A stretch of DNA of 6,348 nucleotides from H17-190 sp034435615 (lineage in GTDB: Bacteria > Chloroflexota > Dehalococcoidia > SM23-28-2 > HRBIN24): NCBI GenBank assembly GCA_034435615.1, contig DAOTWZ010000067.1:1-6348 (forward strand). The letters are read 5' to 3'. The notes beneath the pieces were generated by a model. That model did not search any database, was not told the origin of the DNA, and saw only the letters and a list, made by a program, of their open reading frames with translations. The first letter of the stretch is position 1. The number at the start of each line of letters is the position of its first letter. Below are positions 6,248 to 6,348 of this stretch, piece by piece. A program made the position numbers and the translations under genes.

Positions 6248-6348
6248 CTACCTCTGCAGGAACTCCTGTATCACCTCGCGGTAGCCGCTGAACCAGTCGG
6301 TGGCGGGCTGCCAGCGGCCGCCCCTCACCTGGAAGATGCGGACGAGGC
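6248..6348 (-). CDS. C-terminus of probable ABC-transporter substrate-binding protein (branched-chain amino acid type)
   Basis: Only the last 32 codons are in the window, open to the right edge and ending in TAG. They read LVRIFQVRGGRWQPATDWFS and continue GYREVIQEFLQR. An xxIFQVRGGRWxPxTDWF phrase near the end is characteristic of LivJ-like periplasmic or lipoprotein binding proteins that capture branched-chain amino acids or organic acids, including aromatic acids. It lies 37 bases upstream of the CoA-transferase pair on the same strand, so the three are probably one operon with the promoter outside the window. The assignment rests on a short tail and is provisional; the reading frame itself is well supported by its position and stop. 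Confidence 0.5.
   Translation of the reverse strand, partial: LVRIFQVRGGRWQPATDWFSGYREVIQEFLQR

Overview
The window is a GC-rich bacterial chromosomal segment. It carries ordinary housekeeping and catabolic genes in short, alternately oriented transcription units. Residue patterns suggest a Chloroflexota-type organism (Dehalococcoidia-like). The clues are the pyrophosphatase C-terminus, a DarA-type c-di-AMP receptor, a Thermus/Chloroflexota-like seven-iron ferredoxin, an alpha2-type glycyl-tRNA synthetase, and paired class III CoA-transferases beside a probable ABC-transporter binding protein. This placement is inferred from remembered sequence patterns and is only moderately secure. I see no phage, transposon, CRISPR array, tRNA or rRNA.

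Layout. The window opens with the 3' end of a membrane pyrophosphatase gene (hppA, +), followed by a perfect 13-bp hairpin at the convergent junction. Next is a minus-strand two-gene unit: a 49-residue YtxH-like membrane protein whose stop overlaps the start of darA (ATGA). That unit and glyQS (+) diverge from a 168-bp region with plausible back-to-back promoters whose -35 boxes form the arms of a dyad. After glyQS comes a 211-bp gap. It holds a GC-rich inverted repeat, then a hairpin that displays a Shine-Dalgarno sequence in its loop, and a 21-codon mini-ORF ending one base before the GTG start of a macro-domain gene (+). A strong 15-base-arm inverted repeat separates that gene from the convergent seven-iron ferredoxin gene (-), which has its own promoter and a very good ribosome binding site. 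The remainder is a minus-strand operon. In transcription order it holds the 3' end of a probable branched-chain-amino-acid-type ABC substrate-binding protein, then two class III CoA-transferases separated by one base, then a possible hairpin terminator.

How the genes fit together. The right-hand operon looks like an uptake-and-activation cassette: a binding protein captures an organic acid and a CoA-transferase, possibly a heteromer, attaches CoA to it. The two transferases differ at the catalytic position: Asp in the first gene, Glu in the second. This suggests a division of labour, though it is not proven. The left part is unrelated housekeeping: proton-pumping pyrophosphatase, c-di-AMP sensing, glycine tRNA charging, ADP-ribose metabolism and electron transfer. 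No clearly new system is visible. The points most worth checking are the Asp/Glu CoA-transferase pair, the hairpin-controlled mini-ORF ahead of the macro gene, the loop insertion in the pyrophosphatase, and the YtxH-like/darA coupling.
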